From assembly GCF_004343195.1 (NCBI RefSeq), contig NZ_SMCR01000005.1, positions 124,001-188,000 of the forward strand: a stretch of 64,000 bases of DNA. Reading direction: 5' to 3'. This document shows positions 45,878 through 56,200 of this stretch, in pieces (positions within the stretch are counted from its first letter, which is position 1; every line of letters begins with the position of its first letter). Both the position numbers and the translations under genes were made by a program. This DNA is from Biostraticola tofi (GTDB taxonomy: Bacteria; Pseudomonadota; Gammaproteobacteria; Enterobacterales; Enterobacteriaceae). Below the pieces are notes generated by a model. The model was not told the origin of the DNA. It saw nothing but the letters and a program-made list of their open reading frames with translations, and did no database searches.

Positions 45878-47485
45878 ATGACAATCTCCTTGACCAGATC
45901 AGGAGTCCTGAAGGTCGGTATCAGCCTGGCCGCGTTAGCCGTGGCCGCCAGTGTCCAGGCCAAAACCCTGGTCTATTGTTCTGAAGGGTCTCCTGAAGGT
46001 TTTAACCCGCAACTGTTTACCTCAGGGACGACGTTTGACGCCAGTTCAGTGCCTGTTTTCAACCGGCTGGTCGAGTTCAAGTTGGGCACCACTGAAATCG
46101 AGCCGGGCCTGGCGGAAAAATGGGATATCAGCGACGACGGTAAAACCTATACCTTCCACCTGCGTAAAGGCGTCAAGTGGCAGGACAGCAAGGATTTCAA
46201 ACCGACGCGCGAACTGACCGCCGACGATGTGATCTTCTCGTTTATGCGCCAGAAAGATGAAGGCAACGCCTACCATAAAGTGTCTGGCGGCAGCTACGAA
46301 TACTTTGAAGGCATGGGCATGGGCGAGCTTATCAGCAGTATCGATAAAGTGGATGACCACACCGTGCGCTTTACCCTGACCCGTGAAGAAGCGCCTTTCC
46401 TGGCCGACCTGGCGATGGACTTTGCCTCGATCATGTCAGCCGAATATGCCGATAAAATGCTCAAAGCCGGCACGCCGGAAAAATTCGACCTCAATCCGGT
46501 CGGTACCGGCCCGTTCCAGCTGCTGCAGTATCAGAAAGATTCGCGCATCCTGTACAAAGCGTTTGAAGGCTACTGGGGCACCAAGGCCAAAATCGATCGC
46601 CTGGTATTCTCCATTACCCCGGATGCCTCGGTACGTTATGCCAAGATGCAGAAAAACGAATGCCAGGTGATGCCGTTCCCCAACCCGGCCGATCTGGCGC
46701 GGATGAAAGAAGACAACACCATCAATCTGATGGAACAGCCGGGGCTGAACGTTGGCTACCTGGCATATAACGTTGAGAAAAAACCGCTGGATAACGTCAA
46801 GGTCCGTCAGGCGCTGTCGCTGGCGGTCAATAAAGCCGCCATCATCGATGCGGTCTATCAGGGCGCTGGCCAGCCGGCCAAGAACCTGATCCCGCCGACC
46901 ATGTGGGGCTATAACGATGCCGTGCAGGATTATGCCTATGATCCGGCCAAGGCCAAGGCGCTGCTGAAAGAAGCCGGCCTGCCTGATGGTTTCAGCATTG
47001 ATCTGTGGGCGATGCCGGTTCAGCGTCCTTACAACCCTAACGCCCGCCGCATGGCCGAACTTATCCAGTCCGACTGGGCTAAAGTGGGCGTCAAGGCCAA
47101 GATCGTCAGCTACGAGTGGGGCGAATACCTCAAGCGCGCCAAAGCCGGCGAACATCAGACGGTGATGATGGGCTGGACCGGCGACAATGGGGATCCGGAT
47201 AACTTCTTGGCTACCCTGTTCAGCTGCGATGCCGCCAAGCAGGGTTCCAACTACTCTAAATGGTGCTCCAAGCCGTTCGAAGACTTGATCCAGCCGGCGC
47301 GCAGCACCTCGGATCACAACAAGCGCATTGAGCTTTACAAACAGGCGCAGGTGGTGATGCATGATCAGGCGCCAGCGTTGATTATTGCCCACTCGACGGT
47401 GTTTGAGCCGGTGCGCAAGGAAGTGAAGGGTTATGTGGTTGATCCACTCGGTAAACATCATTTCGAAAATGTATCTATAGACTAA
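45878..47485 (+). CDS. dppA: periplasmic dipeptide-binding protein DppA
   Basis: 535 residues with a signal peptide cleaved after residue 28 (AASVQA-KTLVYCSEG). DppA is the periplasmic binding protein of the DppABCDF importer, taking dipeptides, and in E. coli also haem and 5-aminolevulinate. SBP family 5 features: CSEGSPEGFNPQLFTSGTT, GLAEKWDISDDGKTYTFHLRKGVKWQ and GWTGDNGDPDNFLATLFSC. It is first in dppABCDF, 199 bp before dppB with a structured gap. Confidence 0.96.
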   Translation: MTISLTRSGVLKVGISLAALAVAASVQAKTLVYCSEGSPEGFNPQLFTSGTTFDASSVPVFNRLVEFKLGTTEIEPGLAEKWDISDDGKTYTFHLRKGVKWQDSKDFKPTRELTADDVIFSFMRQKDEGNAYHKVSGGSYEYFEGMGMGELISSIDKVDDHTVRFTLTREEAPFLADLAMDFASIMSAEYADKMLKAGTPEKFDLNPVGTGPFQLLQYQKDSRILYKAFEGYWGTKAKIDRLVFSITPDASVRYAKMQKNECQVMPFPNPADLARMKEDNTINLMEQPGLNVGYLAYNVEKKPLDNVKVRQALSLAVNKAAIIDAVYQGAGQPAKNLIPPTMWGYNDAVQDYAYDPAKAKALLKEAGLPDGFSIDLWAMPVQRPYNPNARRMAELIQSDWAKVGVKAKIVSYEWGEYLKRAKAGEHQTVMMGWTGDNGDPDNFLATLFSCDAAKQGSNYSKWCSKPFEDLIQPARSTSDHNKRIELYKQAQVVMHDQAPALIIAHSTVFEPVRKEVKGYVVDPLGKHHFENVSID

Positions 47486-47514
47486 AGATACGTTTTTCCC
47501 CCCATTTTCCCTTC

Positions 47515-47652
47515 AGGGAGCTCCCTCTGACCACCAGCGGGGGCGGGAGTATCGCCGGTGCCGCACCGGCGAGGCATCGCGCCAGCGATGACCGGGGGGA
47601 CCATCCAGAAGATGTGAGCGTAAAAAGATCCCGAACGCCGGTGGCGTTTGGG
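47515..47652. repeat. cluster of hairpins between dppA and dppB
   Basis: The 199-bp gap carries several stems: palindrome AGGGAGCTCCCT (47515-47526); CGCCGGTG-CCG-CACCGGCG (47553-47571); and CCCGAACGCC-GGT-GGCGTTTGGG with one G-T wobble (47630-47652), 32 bp before dppB. No T-run follows, so these are not simple terminators. In such operons stable stems after the binding-protein gene usually protect its message and lower membrane-subunit expression. Confidence 0.65.
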
Positions 47653-47684
47653 AAAATTATATACAGAAACAGAGAGTTCGGAAT

Positions 47685-48704
47685 ATGTTGCAGTTCATAC
47701 TCCGACGTCTGGGATTGGTTATCCCGACGTTTATTGGCATTACCTTGCTGACGTTCGCTTTCGTCCACATGATCCCGGGCGACCCGGTACTTATCATGGC
47801 TGGCGAACGGGGCATTTCTCCCGAGCGCCATGCTGAAATCATGGCGCAGATGGGGCTGGATAAACCGCTCTATCAGCAATACTTCAATTATCTGGTCGGC
47901 GTGCTGCAGGGTGACCTGGGCATTTCGCTCAAGAGCCGTATTCCGGTATGGCAGGAGTTCGTTCCCCGCTTCCAGGCAACGCTTGAACTCGGCATCTGTG
48001 CGATGATCTTCGCCGTCCTGCTGGGGATCCCGGTGGGGGTACTGGCGGCGGTCAAGCGCGGGTCAATATTTGACCATACGGCGGTCGGTATTTCGCTGAC
48101 CGGCTATTCGATGCCGATTTTCTGGTGGGGGATGATGCTGATTATGCTGGTGTCGGTGCATCTTAACCTGACGCCGGTGTCCGGCCGGGTCGGCGATACG
48201 GTGTTTCTGGACGACACTCTGCCACTGACCGGCTTTATGCTGATTGATACCCTGTTCTGGGGAGAATCCGGTGATTTCCTCGATGCGGTCATGCACATGA
48301 TATTACCGGCAGTGGTGCTGGGCACTATCCCGCTGGCGGTTATCGTACGTATGACCCGTTCGGCGATGCTGGAGGTGCTGAGCGAAGATTATATCCGCAC
48401 TGCGCGCGCCAAAGGGCTGAGCCGGATGCGGGTGATAATCGTCCACGCCCTGCGCAATGCCTTGCTGCCGGTGGTGACGGTTATCGGGCTGCAGGTCGGC
48501 ACTTTGCTGGCCGGCGCTATCCTGACGGAAACCATTTTCTCCTGGCCTGGCTTGGGCCGCTGGCTGATTGAGGCCCTGCAGCGCCGTGACTATCCGGTGG
48601 TGCAGGGAGGCGTGCTGCTGGTCGCCACGATGATTATCGTGGTCAACCTGCTGGTTGACGTGCTCTACGGCGTGGTAAACCCGCGCATTCGCCATAAGAA
48701 ATAG
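47685..48704 (+). CDS. dppB: dipeptide ABC transporter permease DppB
   Basis: 339 residues with about six membrane helices. DppB and DppC form the transmembrane channel. The start MLQFILRRLGLVIPTFIGITLLTF and the EAA coupling loop (EDYIRTARAKGLSRMRVIIVHALRNALLPVV) are characteristic. Spacing to dppC is 10 bp. Confidence 0.96.
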   Translation: MLQFILRRLGLVIPTFIGITLLTFAFVHMIPGDPVLIMAGERGISPERHAEIMAQMGLDKPLYQQYFNYLVGVLQGDLGISLKSRIPVWQEFVPRFQATLELGICAMIFAVLLGIPVGVLAAVKRGSIFDHTAVGISLTGYSMPIFWWGMMLIMLVSVHLNLTPVSGRVGDTVFLDDTLPLTGFMLIDTLFWGESGDFLDAVMHMILPAVVLGTIPLAVIVRMTRSAMLEVLSEDYIRTARAKGLSRMRVIIVHALRNALLPVVTVIGLQVGTLLAGAILTETIFSWPGLGRWLIEALQRRDYPVVQGGVLLVATMIIVVNLLVDVLYGVVNPRIRHKK

Positions 48705-48714
48705 GGAACGGAAC

Positions 48715-49617
48715 ATGACTCACGTTACCGAGCCGGCCGTGACCGGCGCACCCAAGCCCATGACCCCGCTGCAGGAGTTCTGGCACTATTTTAAACGTAA
48801 TAAAGGCGCGGTTGTCGGCCTGGTTTACATTGTCCTGATGTTCGTGATTGCCATCGGCGCGGGCGTGTTGGCTCCTCACGGCCCGGCAGAACAGTTCCGC
48901 GAAGCATTGCTGCGTCCACCGGTATGGATGGACGGCGGCAGTTGGCAGTTTGTGCTCGGCACCGACGATGTCGGCCGCGATATCATGACCCGATTGATGT
49001 ACGGCGCCCGGCTGTCCTTGCTGGTCGGCTGTCTGGTGGTCGCGCTGTCGCTGGTATTCGGCGTTATTTTCGGCCTGATTGCCGGTTACCTCGGCGGCAT
49101 GGTCGATATCATCATCATGCGTATCGTCGATATCATGCTGGCGCTGCCCAGCCTGCTGCTGGCGCTGGTGCTGGTGGCCATCTTCGGCCCCTCGATTATC
49201 AACGCCTCGCTGGCGCTGACTTTCGTCGCCTTGCCGCACTATGTCCGTCTGACCCGTGCTGCGGTGCTGGGCGAGGTCAACCGCGACTATGTCACCGCCT
49301 CAGGCGTGGCCGGCGCAGGCCCGCTGCGGCAGATGTTTATCAATATTCTGCCTAATTGCCTGGCACCGCTTATCGTGCAGGCCTCGCTGGGCTTCTCCAA
49401 CGCTATTCTTGATATGGCCGCGCTGGGCTTCCTGGGCATGGGCGCGCAACCGCCGACACCGGAGTGGGGCACGATGCTCGCCGATGTGCTGCAGTTTGCG
49501 CAAAGCGCCTGGTGGGTAGTGACCTTCCCCGGCGTCATTATCCTGCTCACCGTTTTAGCCTTTAATTTGATGGGGGACGGCCTGCGTGACGCCCTCGACC
49601 CCAAACTCAAGCAGTAA
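48715..49617 (+). CDS. dppC: dipeptide ABC transporter permease DppC
   Basis: 300 residues. The second permease subunit, with a cytoplasmic N-terminus ([22 protein letters not shown]), a periplasmic loop containing [21 protein letters not shown], and the EAA loop [33 protein letters not shown] precedes ATG. It ends 10 bp before dppD. Confidence 0.96.
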   Translation: MTHVTEPAVTGAPKPMTPLQEFWHYFKRNKGAVVGLVYIVLMFVIAIGAGVLAPHGPAEQFREALLRPPVWMDGGSWQFVLGTDDVGRDIMTRLMYGARLSLLVGCLVVALSLVFGVIFGLIAGYLGGMVDIIIMRIVDIMLALPSLLLALVLVAIFGPSIINASLALTFVALPHYVRLTRAAVLGEVNRDYVTASGVAGAGPLRQMFINILPNCLAPLIVQASLGFSNAILDMAALGFLGMGAQPPTPEWGTMLADVLQFAQSAWWVVTFPGVIILLTVLAFNLMGDGLRDALDPKLKQ

Positions 49618-49627
49618 CGAGGAAGCA

Positions 49628-50604
<977 letters not shown>

Positions 50605-50608
<4 letters not shown>

Positions 50609-51615
50609 GTCACGTAATGAGCGATCCCAAATCCACCGCCTTGCTGCATGCGGTAGATCTGAAAAAACACTATCCGGTCAAGAAGGGCCTGTTCAAGCCT
50701 GAACAGCTGGTCAAAGCGCTGGATGGCGTATCCTTTACCCTTGAACGCGGTAAAACCCTGGCGGTGGTCGGCGAGTCCGGCTGCGGCAAGTCGACTCTTG
50801 GCCGGCTGCTGACCATGATTGAAGCGCCCACCGGCGGTGAACTGTATTATCTGGGGCAGGATTTGTTAAAGCCGGATCAGACCGCTGAGCACCTGCGTCG
50901 GCAGAAGATCCAGATTGTGTTCCAGAATCCTTACGGATCGCTTAACCCGCGTAAAAAAGTGGGTCAGATCCTGGAAGAGCCGCTGCAGATCAATACCCAG
51001 CTTAGCCGAGCCGAACGCCGCGAGAAAGCGCTGGCCATGATGGCCAAAGTGGGCCTCAAGACCGAGCATTACGACCGCTACCCGCATATGTTTTCCGGTG
51101 GCCAGCGCCAGCGTATCGCCATCGCCCGCGGGCTGATGCTCAACCCGGATGTGGTTATCGCCGACGAACCGGTGTCTGCGCTGGATGTCTCGGTCCGGGC
51201 CCAGGTGCTGAACCTGATGATGGACCTGCAAGAAGAATTGGGGCTGTCGTATGTGTTTATTTCCCACGATTTGTCCGTGGTTGAACACATTGCCGATGAA
51301 GTGATGGTGATGTACCTGGGGCGCTGCGTTGAGAAAGGCAGCAAGGAAGCTATTTTCAATAACCCACGCCACCCCTATACTCAGGCTCTGCTATCAGCCA
51401 CACCGCGCCTGAACCCGGATTTGCGGCGCGAGCGGATCAAGCTGACCGGCGAGCTGCCCAGCCCGATGAACCCGCCGCCGGGATGCGCTTTTAATGCCCG
51501 TTGCCGCCGGCGCTTCGGCAGCTGTACCGAACTGCAGCCTCAGCTTAAGCGTTATGGCGACCAGCTGGTGGCCTGTTTTGCCGTTGATCAGGATGAAAAA
51601 CAGCAGCAAGGATAA
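50605..51615 (+). CDS. dppF: dipeptide ABC transporter ATPase DppF
   Basis: 336 residues. Second ATPase of the pair. Walker [10 protein letters not shown]-loop [15 protein letters not shown], signature FSGGQRQRI, Walker [15 protein letters not shown], switch His in FISHDLS, and the C-terminal cysteine motif [20 protein letters not shown] 50605 overlaps the dppD stop; the next in-frame ATG, 12 bp on, is also possible. Tandem terminators follow. Confidence 0.96.
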
Positions 51616-51682
51616 GCCACGCCACCACAGCCATCAAGCCGGAGACGGTCAGGAGATGAAGCCCTTGTTGACGCAAGCTCAT

Positions 51683-51736
51683 TGCCTGGCGGCCACTCCG
51701 GCTTTTTTTTGCCTGGCGGCCACTCCGGCTTTTTTT
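51683..51736 (+). terminator. perfectly duplicated 27-bp terminator after dppF
   Basis: Two identical 27-bp units (51683-51709 and 51710-51736) lie head to tail. Each has a GCCTGGCGGCCACTCCGGC stem region (GCC/GGC clamp with an inner TGG/CCA pair) followed by seven T. Each resembles an imperfect Rho-independent terminator; two in series would add termination efficiency between dppF and the convergent bcsZ (stop at 51746). Confidence 0.7.
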
Positions 51737-51745
51737 GTCTGCGGT

Positions 51746-52747
51746 TCAGCGAATCGACCAGTAGGCCAGCAGGTGGAGGCTGGAGGAATAATAATCTTCA
51801 TTGGGCGCCAGGGTATCGGTTATCTGCGCTTTGTCTGACAACGTAGCGTCCCTGATGGCCAGCAGGCCTGGCGGCAGCGTGTAGTCCGGCTTGGCGCCGG
51901 TCAGTACATCCACCCATGCCGGCGTACTCAGCCGGTCGTATTGCCGCCAGTAGGCGACATAGGGGCCCAGCTCAGGCGGGTTGCTGTTGCCCCAGTTAAG
52001 GTACAGCGGGATACGCACCGCATCGAAACTGAAACGTGACGGCCAGCCATCGGAGGGTGAAAGCGTGCCGTCGGCGAGCAGCCTCACCCAGTCGGTCGGC
52101 AGCTTGGGCGCGCCAAAGCGCATCTGGGACAACAGCTTGCGGCCATCGGTATCCAGGTCTTTCCAGACCTTGAGGTGGCTGTGCTGATAAAACGCTTGCC
52201 AGGCCGGAAACATGAAGTAGGAGGGATTCAGCGTCAGGTAGCTGTTACGATTAAAGCCGTACATGCCCGGCAGCATGATGGTGTAGCCGGCAAAGCTGAA
52301 CACATTATGCTTGGCGATGGCGGTCTGGAGCTTTTCGGATGCTTTGGTATAACTCGGCTGCTGCCATTTGTCACCGGCCAACAGCAGCGCCCAGGCAATC
52401 AGCGTATCGCCATCGGACGCGTTATTCTTATCGGTCACCGGCGGCTTGCCGGTAGGGTCATAACGCCAGGCATAGAGCCCGACATCCTTGCGATAAAGCG
52501 TTTTATTGGTCCAGTTGAGCAGGCTGTCGAAGGCGGCGCGATCGTCGTTATACACGGCCAGCAGCAGGGCGAATCCCTGGCCTTCAGTATGGCTGACATT
52601 GTGATTGCCGGTATCAATGATACGGCCCTCAGGCATCATGAAACGGCTTTTGTATTGTTGCCAGCCGGCACTTTCCGCCTGTACGGCACCGGTAAGCAGC
52701 GCCAAAGCTAATGCAAAACATATCGCTAATCTGTGGGCGGAAACCAT
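51746..52747 (-). CDS. bcsZ: periplasmic endoglucanase BcsZ (GH8)
   Basis: 333 residues with a signal peptide cleaved after residue 24 (GAVQA-ESAGW region). BcsZ is a glycoside hydrolase family 8 beta-1,4-glucanase that trims cellulose during synthesis and affects fibre amount. The acid catalyst is in HTEGQGFALLLAVYNDD (Glu55) and a second catalytic Asp lies in FSFDAVRIPLYLNWG (around residue 240). ASDGDTLIAWALLLA is also conserved. It is the last gene of the operon, 13 bp after bcsD. Confidence 0.94.
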   Translation of the reverse strand: MVSAHRLAICFALALALLTGAVQAESAGWQQYKSRFMMPEGRIIDTGNHNVSHTEGQGFALLLAVYNDDRAAFDSLLNWTNKTLYRKDVGLYAWRYDPTGKPPVTDKNNASDGDTLIAWALLLAGDKWQQPSYTKASEKLQTAIAKHNVFSFAGYTIMLPGMYGFNRNSYLTLNPSYFMFPAWQAFYQHSHLKVWKDLDTDGRKLLSQMRFGAPKLPTDWVRLLADGTLSPSDGWPSRFSFDAVRIPLYLNWGNSNPPELGPYVAYWRQYDRLSTPAWVDVLTGAKPDYTLPPGLLAIRDATLSDKAQITDTLAPNEDYYSSSLHLLAYWSIR

Positions 52748-52760
52748 GATAGGTAAGTCC

Positions 52761-53228
52761 TCAGGGGTTATTTTGATAAGTGAATGTCATCACTCCCTCG
52801 GCGCTATCCTGCTGCCAACGCAACACAACATGCTGTTGGCCCCCCTGTGCCAGCAGCCATTGAGCATATGCTCCTTCCAGTATAGCCGCCAGCCCTGCAA
52901 TCCATTGGGATATATCAGCGCCTTCTGGCGCGTTGGGGAAAGCGTAATGCTGAAAAGCCAGGGCATGGCTTGCCGGCTGCAGGCGGACATAGCCCCAGTG
53001 AAAATCCGCCCACAGCCGATTGATCGCGTCTTCCAGGGTGCCGACGGTATCGGCAGCCTGCAGCGTAAAGCGTTCAGCCAAGCGGCTACCGACCATATTC
53101 AGGAACTGTCGGCGGTCTTCATCGCCGGCATTTTCAGCGATGCCGGCAATCATGATCTCGACCACATCATGCCATCCCGGCACATACTGCCGCCGCCGAT
53201 AGTAGTCAAGCTGGTGAGTATCATCCAT
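52761..53228 (-). CDS. bcsD: cellulose fibre-organising protein BcsD
   Basis: 155 residues from ATG 53228, which follows the bcsC stop at once; the open frame extends 24 codons upstream into bcsC and is not expected to be used. BcsD (AcsD in Komagataeibacter) forms octameric rings that guide glucan chains and help crystalline alignment; its presence defines the type I operon. Sequence YYRRRQYVPGWHDVVEIMI and the Gln/Trp-rich C-terminal half are consistent. No signal peptide is seen. Confidence 0.88.
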   Translation of the reverse strand: MDDTHQLDYYRRRQYVPGWHDVVEIMIAGIAENAGDEDRRQFLNMVGSRLAERFTLQAADTVGTLEDAINRLWADFHWGYVRLQPASHALAFQHYAFPNAPEGADISQWIAGLAAILEGAYAQWLLAQGGQQHVVLRWQQDSAEGVMTFTYQNNP

Positions 53229-53229
53229 T

Positions 53230-56200
53230 TTATTTACCACCCAATAGATATTTAAAGAAAACCTGTGCGGTGCTTTCCGAATAATCGCCGAAGGTGTCAT
53301 AGCCTACCTGGCCGCCGATGCTCATCCTGGGATTAATCTGGTAGCTGCCGTTGGCATGAACATTGTAGCTGACGCCATTTTGGCTGCTGGCGTCATAGTA
53401 GGCTGATTCGGCATAACCCCTGGCGACCATCCGCTCCATATCCGCCTGCAAATCCGGATTGTTGGGGAAGAAGGCGCTCTTGTCCTGAGAGTAGGACTGA
53501 TAGCCGACTGAACCGCCAACGGTCAGATTCCAGTCATCATATTTTTGTGTGTAATCCAGTGGTAATGACACGCTGATGTAGTTCTGCGGGCTGAAATACC
53601 CGCCCTGACCGAGGCTGTAGTAGCTCAGGTTTTTACTGTAGTCCATAAAAGTCACGTTGATACCGGTTTTGACTTCACTGTTGGTATCACGATAGGGACG
53701 CACGTAGAAACCCGCCGACGAAGTGATGCCGGTATTGCCGGGAACATTTTCGCCCAGATAGCTATAGCCGCCGATGCCGGCGTAAAGACCGGCATCGCCG
53801 TCATCATAGGCGTACTGGATACTGCCGCCGTTTTTGGTCACCTGGCCCCAGCGTTTGCCGCTTAATCGGTCCAGGGTGCCAACATACGACAGCAGGCTGT
53901 CGGTCACTGCCCGCCGCTCGGCGGTAAAAATGAGTTTGCTGAAGTTGGACAGGGAAGGCGACCACTGCAGGCCGCCGACCAGCGAGGTCAGATCCTCACC
54001 CAACGGGGTGGTGCCGATATCGCCTTTATAGCTGTCGCCGCTGAGGGAAAGATTGACCTCAGCGCCGGAGGCCTTCTGTGCGCCGGAAGCATCGGCCACG
54101 TAATCAGACGGATTGATGGCCGCCACATCGGTGGTGGTGCTGGAGGTGGTCGTCGTGGTGGTGCTGGTGGTGCCGTCGGCATTTACGGTGGTAGAGGTGG
54201 TGGTGGTAGAGGTGGTGGCGCCCGCCGTTGCCTCGGCCGCAGCGGTGGCGGACTCTACCATCCTGGCCTGCTGCAGCGCTCCGCTGCCAAAACGATTGCT
54301 GGAGGTGCCGCTGAACGAGCCTGAGTCCAGCGATACCGGCGTCACCGACAGTTTGAGACGTGCGCTGTCAAACGGCACCCCCGACAGCTCCAGCGGCGCT
54401 TTGATTTCGGTCAGATTGCTCAGCCCGCTTTCACCATCGCGGCTGCGGATGGCAACGGCCCCTTGGGTCCAGGTGGCGGTGCGTTCCTGAACCTGATCCA
54501 GCAGATCATTGATTTGTTTCAGAGTACGGCTTTCCGGGGTTTCTACCGCGGCCAGCGACATCCCGGTCAACGGCAGGGCGGTCGGTCGGTCGGTGCGTTG
54601 CCATGGCAGGACAGTACCGTAAGTCGAGGCAGTACGCGCGGTTTGTGCCGGCGTCGATTTATTGATAAACGGGTTATCGGCGCTCTCAAGTCCGCCCACC
54701 ACCGGCGCGCCATTACCGCCGCCGCCGGCGTTCATGCCAATCACCCGGCCTTTGGCTGAGCGTAACAAGGCCAGCGCCTGGCTGTGATCGCCTTCGGCTT
54801 CGGCAACGCGGGCTTCCAGGATCATCCGGTCCACCGAACGCGGTCCGCTGAGGCCCGCCGTGAGCTGACGCGCCCGGCTGACATCACCCTGCGCCAGCGC
54901 GGCATTGATCGCGCCGGCACGGGCATCCTGGTTGTTCGGATCGCGCACCATCACATAGTCATAGACTTTGGCTGCCTGATCGTCCATTTTGCCCGACTGA
55001 TAAAGCCTGGCCATCGCCAGCATCAAATCGGCATTCTGTGGATCGTTTTGCAGAGCGACGATCAGTTTATCGTAGGCGGCGGCAAACTGGCCGCGCTCGC
55101 GCAATTCATCCGCCTGATTGATGACCGCACCCTGGCGCAAGCGGCTCAGCTCCGCCGGGGTAGTCGTTGCCGCAATCGAGGGATTGTTCAAAATGGCTTC
55201 GGCCTCAGCGGTAAGCCCAGCCTGGGTAAGCACGCCGACCTGAGCGGCATACTCATTGGCGGTGCCTTTGATGCCTGAGCGCAGATTATTCCGTATCAGC
55301 TCCAGGGCGGTGGTTTCATCGCCCAACTGCTGCAGATTATGCGCCAGGTTGCCGATGTCGGAGGGCGCCGATGGCGGCGTTTGAGCCAAGGCTCGCAGCG
55401 TATTGAGCGCTGCATTGCGGTTACCCTGGCGGATATATTGCTCTGCGCTGGTCATCTGCTCATTAAACCTGACCCTGGCCGCCAGCGAGCGCATAGCCCG
55501 ATTACGCCGGCTTTCAGGAATAGAGGATAATAACTGGGATGCCGATGCCCAGCGGTTGGTTTCACTGGCAAACAACGCCGCCGCGTACAGGTTATCCGCC
55601 GGCGCGCCACGGGGTGATATCGAGGCCATCAGGGACTGCGCCTGGGCACTGTCTCCCTGCTTTTGCAGGAGGCGTGCCATGTCCAGCTTGACCCAGATAT
55701 TGCTGGGCTGTTTTTCCAGGGCCTGTTGCAAAAGGTTCATTGCCCGCAGCGGATCATTAGCCTGCAGTGCCTGGCCTGCCTGCCGGCGCAAGGGATCTAC
55801 ATTTACCCCACCCGCAGACAACGGCGGGCGTTTGTCCCGAGGGATCGTCTGCAGCAGTTGCTGGGCTTCGGTGCTCTTGTTGGCCTGGCGAAGGGTGTAA
55901 TAGAGGCCAAGTTTGGCATCCACGTTATCGGCTTCACGGCCCAGCACGCCGCGGTAGGTTTGTTCAGCGCCGCTTAAATCGCCGCGGCGGCGCAGCACAT
56001 CGGCCCGGAACAGCGATGCCGCCGCGCCTTTGTCTCCGTCGGCCTGAACCAAGGGGGCGCTGAGCTCCAGGGCCGAATCAATATTACCCGATGAAACCGC
56101 GGTTTTGGCTTTGTCCAGGTCGCCATAAAATTTAGCGTCTTTGGCAAGCGCAGCCCATTGGCTGCTATTGGGACCGCCCTGTTTGACCGCCTGGTTCAGG

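Noticed and set aside
46436-47461. 341-residue open frame opposite dppA
   Set aside because: Long antisense frame caused by codon bias in dppA; no start signal or family features.
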